Shown here: positions 6,759 to 6,897 of the stretch, in pieces
Layout: each line of letters begins with the position of its first letter
Numbering within the stretch: the stretch's first letter is position 1
Assembly (NCBI GenBank): GCA_025997135.1
Contig: BNUE01000045.1
Span: forward strand, 1 to 6,897
Direction: 5' to 3'
Length of the DNA stretch: 6,897 nt
From: a candidate division SR1 bacterium
GTDB lineage: Bacteria > Patescibacteriota > Gracilibacteria > Absconditabacterales > Absconditicoccaceae
Notes under the pieces: generated by a model
Seen by the model: the letters and a program-made list of their open reading frames with translations, nothing else
What the model was told of the DNA's origin: nothing
Databases searched by the model: none
Made by a program: the position numbers and the translations under genes

Positions 6759-6897
6759 TTATAAAAAAAGATGAAAAATTATAATTCAAAATGCACCACC
6801 AATCAGTAAGATAGAAATGTTACGTTTTATATCTTTACTTTCATAGGTGATGCCACACAATACTACACAAAAGAACCACTTAAATCAAGAGGAAAGA
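6759..6897 (-). CDS. C-terminal end of an unknown membrane protein (partial)
   Basis: An open minus-strand frame enters from the right edge and runs for 45 codons to TAA 6761-6759, reading two TGA as Gly. The visible residues include WFFCVVLCGITYE and a strongly hydrophobic end, ISILLIGGAFGIIIFHLFL, compatible with a final membrane helix. No start codon is visible, so the gene continues beyond the window. It ends 61 bp before the ferritin-like/VIT1 gene in the same direction; no terminator is seen between them, so cotranscription is possible. The family is not recognisable, and a chance open frame in AT-rich DNA cannot be fully excluded. Confidence 0.5.

Overview
The window is AT-rich bacterial DNA that can only be read with genetic code 25, in which TGA encodes glycine. 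In-frame TGA codons sit exactly where family alignments demand glycine: the enolase NQIGT motif, sigma-70 LIQEGNIGLIKA, and Fmt KYRG and DTGD. Every complete gene ends in TAA. This code is known from the candidate-phyla-radiation lineages Absconditabacteria (SR1) and Gracilibacteria (BD1-5/GN02). The window alone does not separate the two. None of the seven visible start codons has a recognisable Shine-Dalgarno sequence.

Layout. Bases 1-118 are a perfect inverted copy of 2607-2724, the 3' part of the rpoD gene. They are joined in frame to the middle of an enolase gene (C-terminal half, 115-762), which looks like a chimeric join, probably an amplification or assembly artefact. The enolase ends at a clear hairpin-plus-T terminator. 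Three plus-strand genes follow: an isochorismatase-fold protein lacking two of its three catalytic residues (853-1362), a small class I methyltransferase with a degenerate SAM motif (1417-1947), and a two-helix membrane protein with an acidic tail (2024-2554) behind a good promoter. The last of these ends 2 bp from the stop codon of the convergent minus-strand gene rpoD (2557-3864).

Between rpoD and the next minus-strand gene lies the best promoter of the window (TTGACA-16-TATAAT, plus strand). It does not lead into a protein gene. It leads into about 70 nt that contain an anti-Shine-Dalgarno-like ACCTCCT, a perfect hairpin and a terminator, so it probably drives a small RNA. The remaining genes are on the minus strand: a small two-helix membrane protein with a Lys/Pro/Ala-rich tail (4071-4424), a 252-bp gap holding a REP-like imperfect palindrome and short direct repeats, a fused yidD-fmt gene (4677-5927), a ferritin-like/VIT1 iron transporter (5819-6697) that overlaps yidD-fmt by 109 bp, and the 3' end of an unknown membrane protein gene (6759-6897).

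Functionally this is mostly housekeeping: the principal sigma factor, initiator-tRNA formylation joined to a membrane-insertion factor, iron export or storage, and glycolysis. Two degenerate-looking enzymes and a candidate small RNA are added to it. The most interesting items are the YidD-Fmt fusion, the long overlap upstream of it, the candidate small RNA, and the inverted join at the left end, which warns that sequence left of base 119 should not be trusted as native context.
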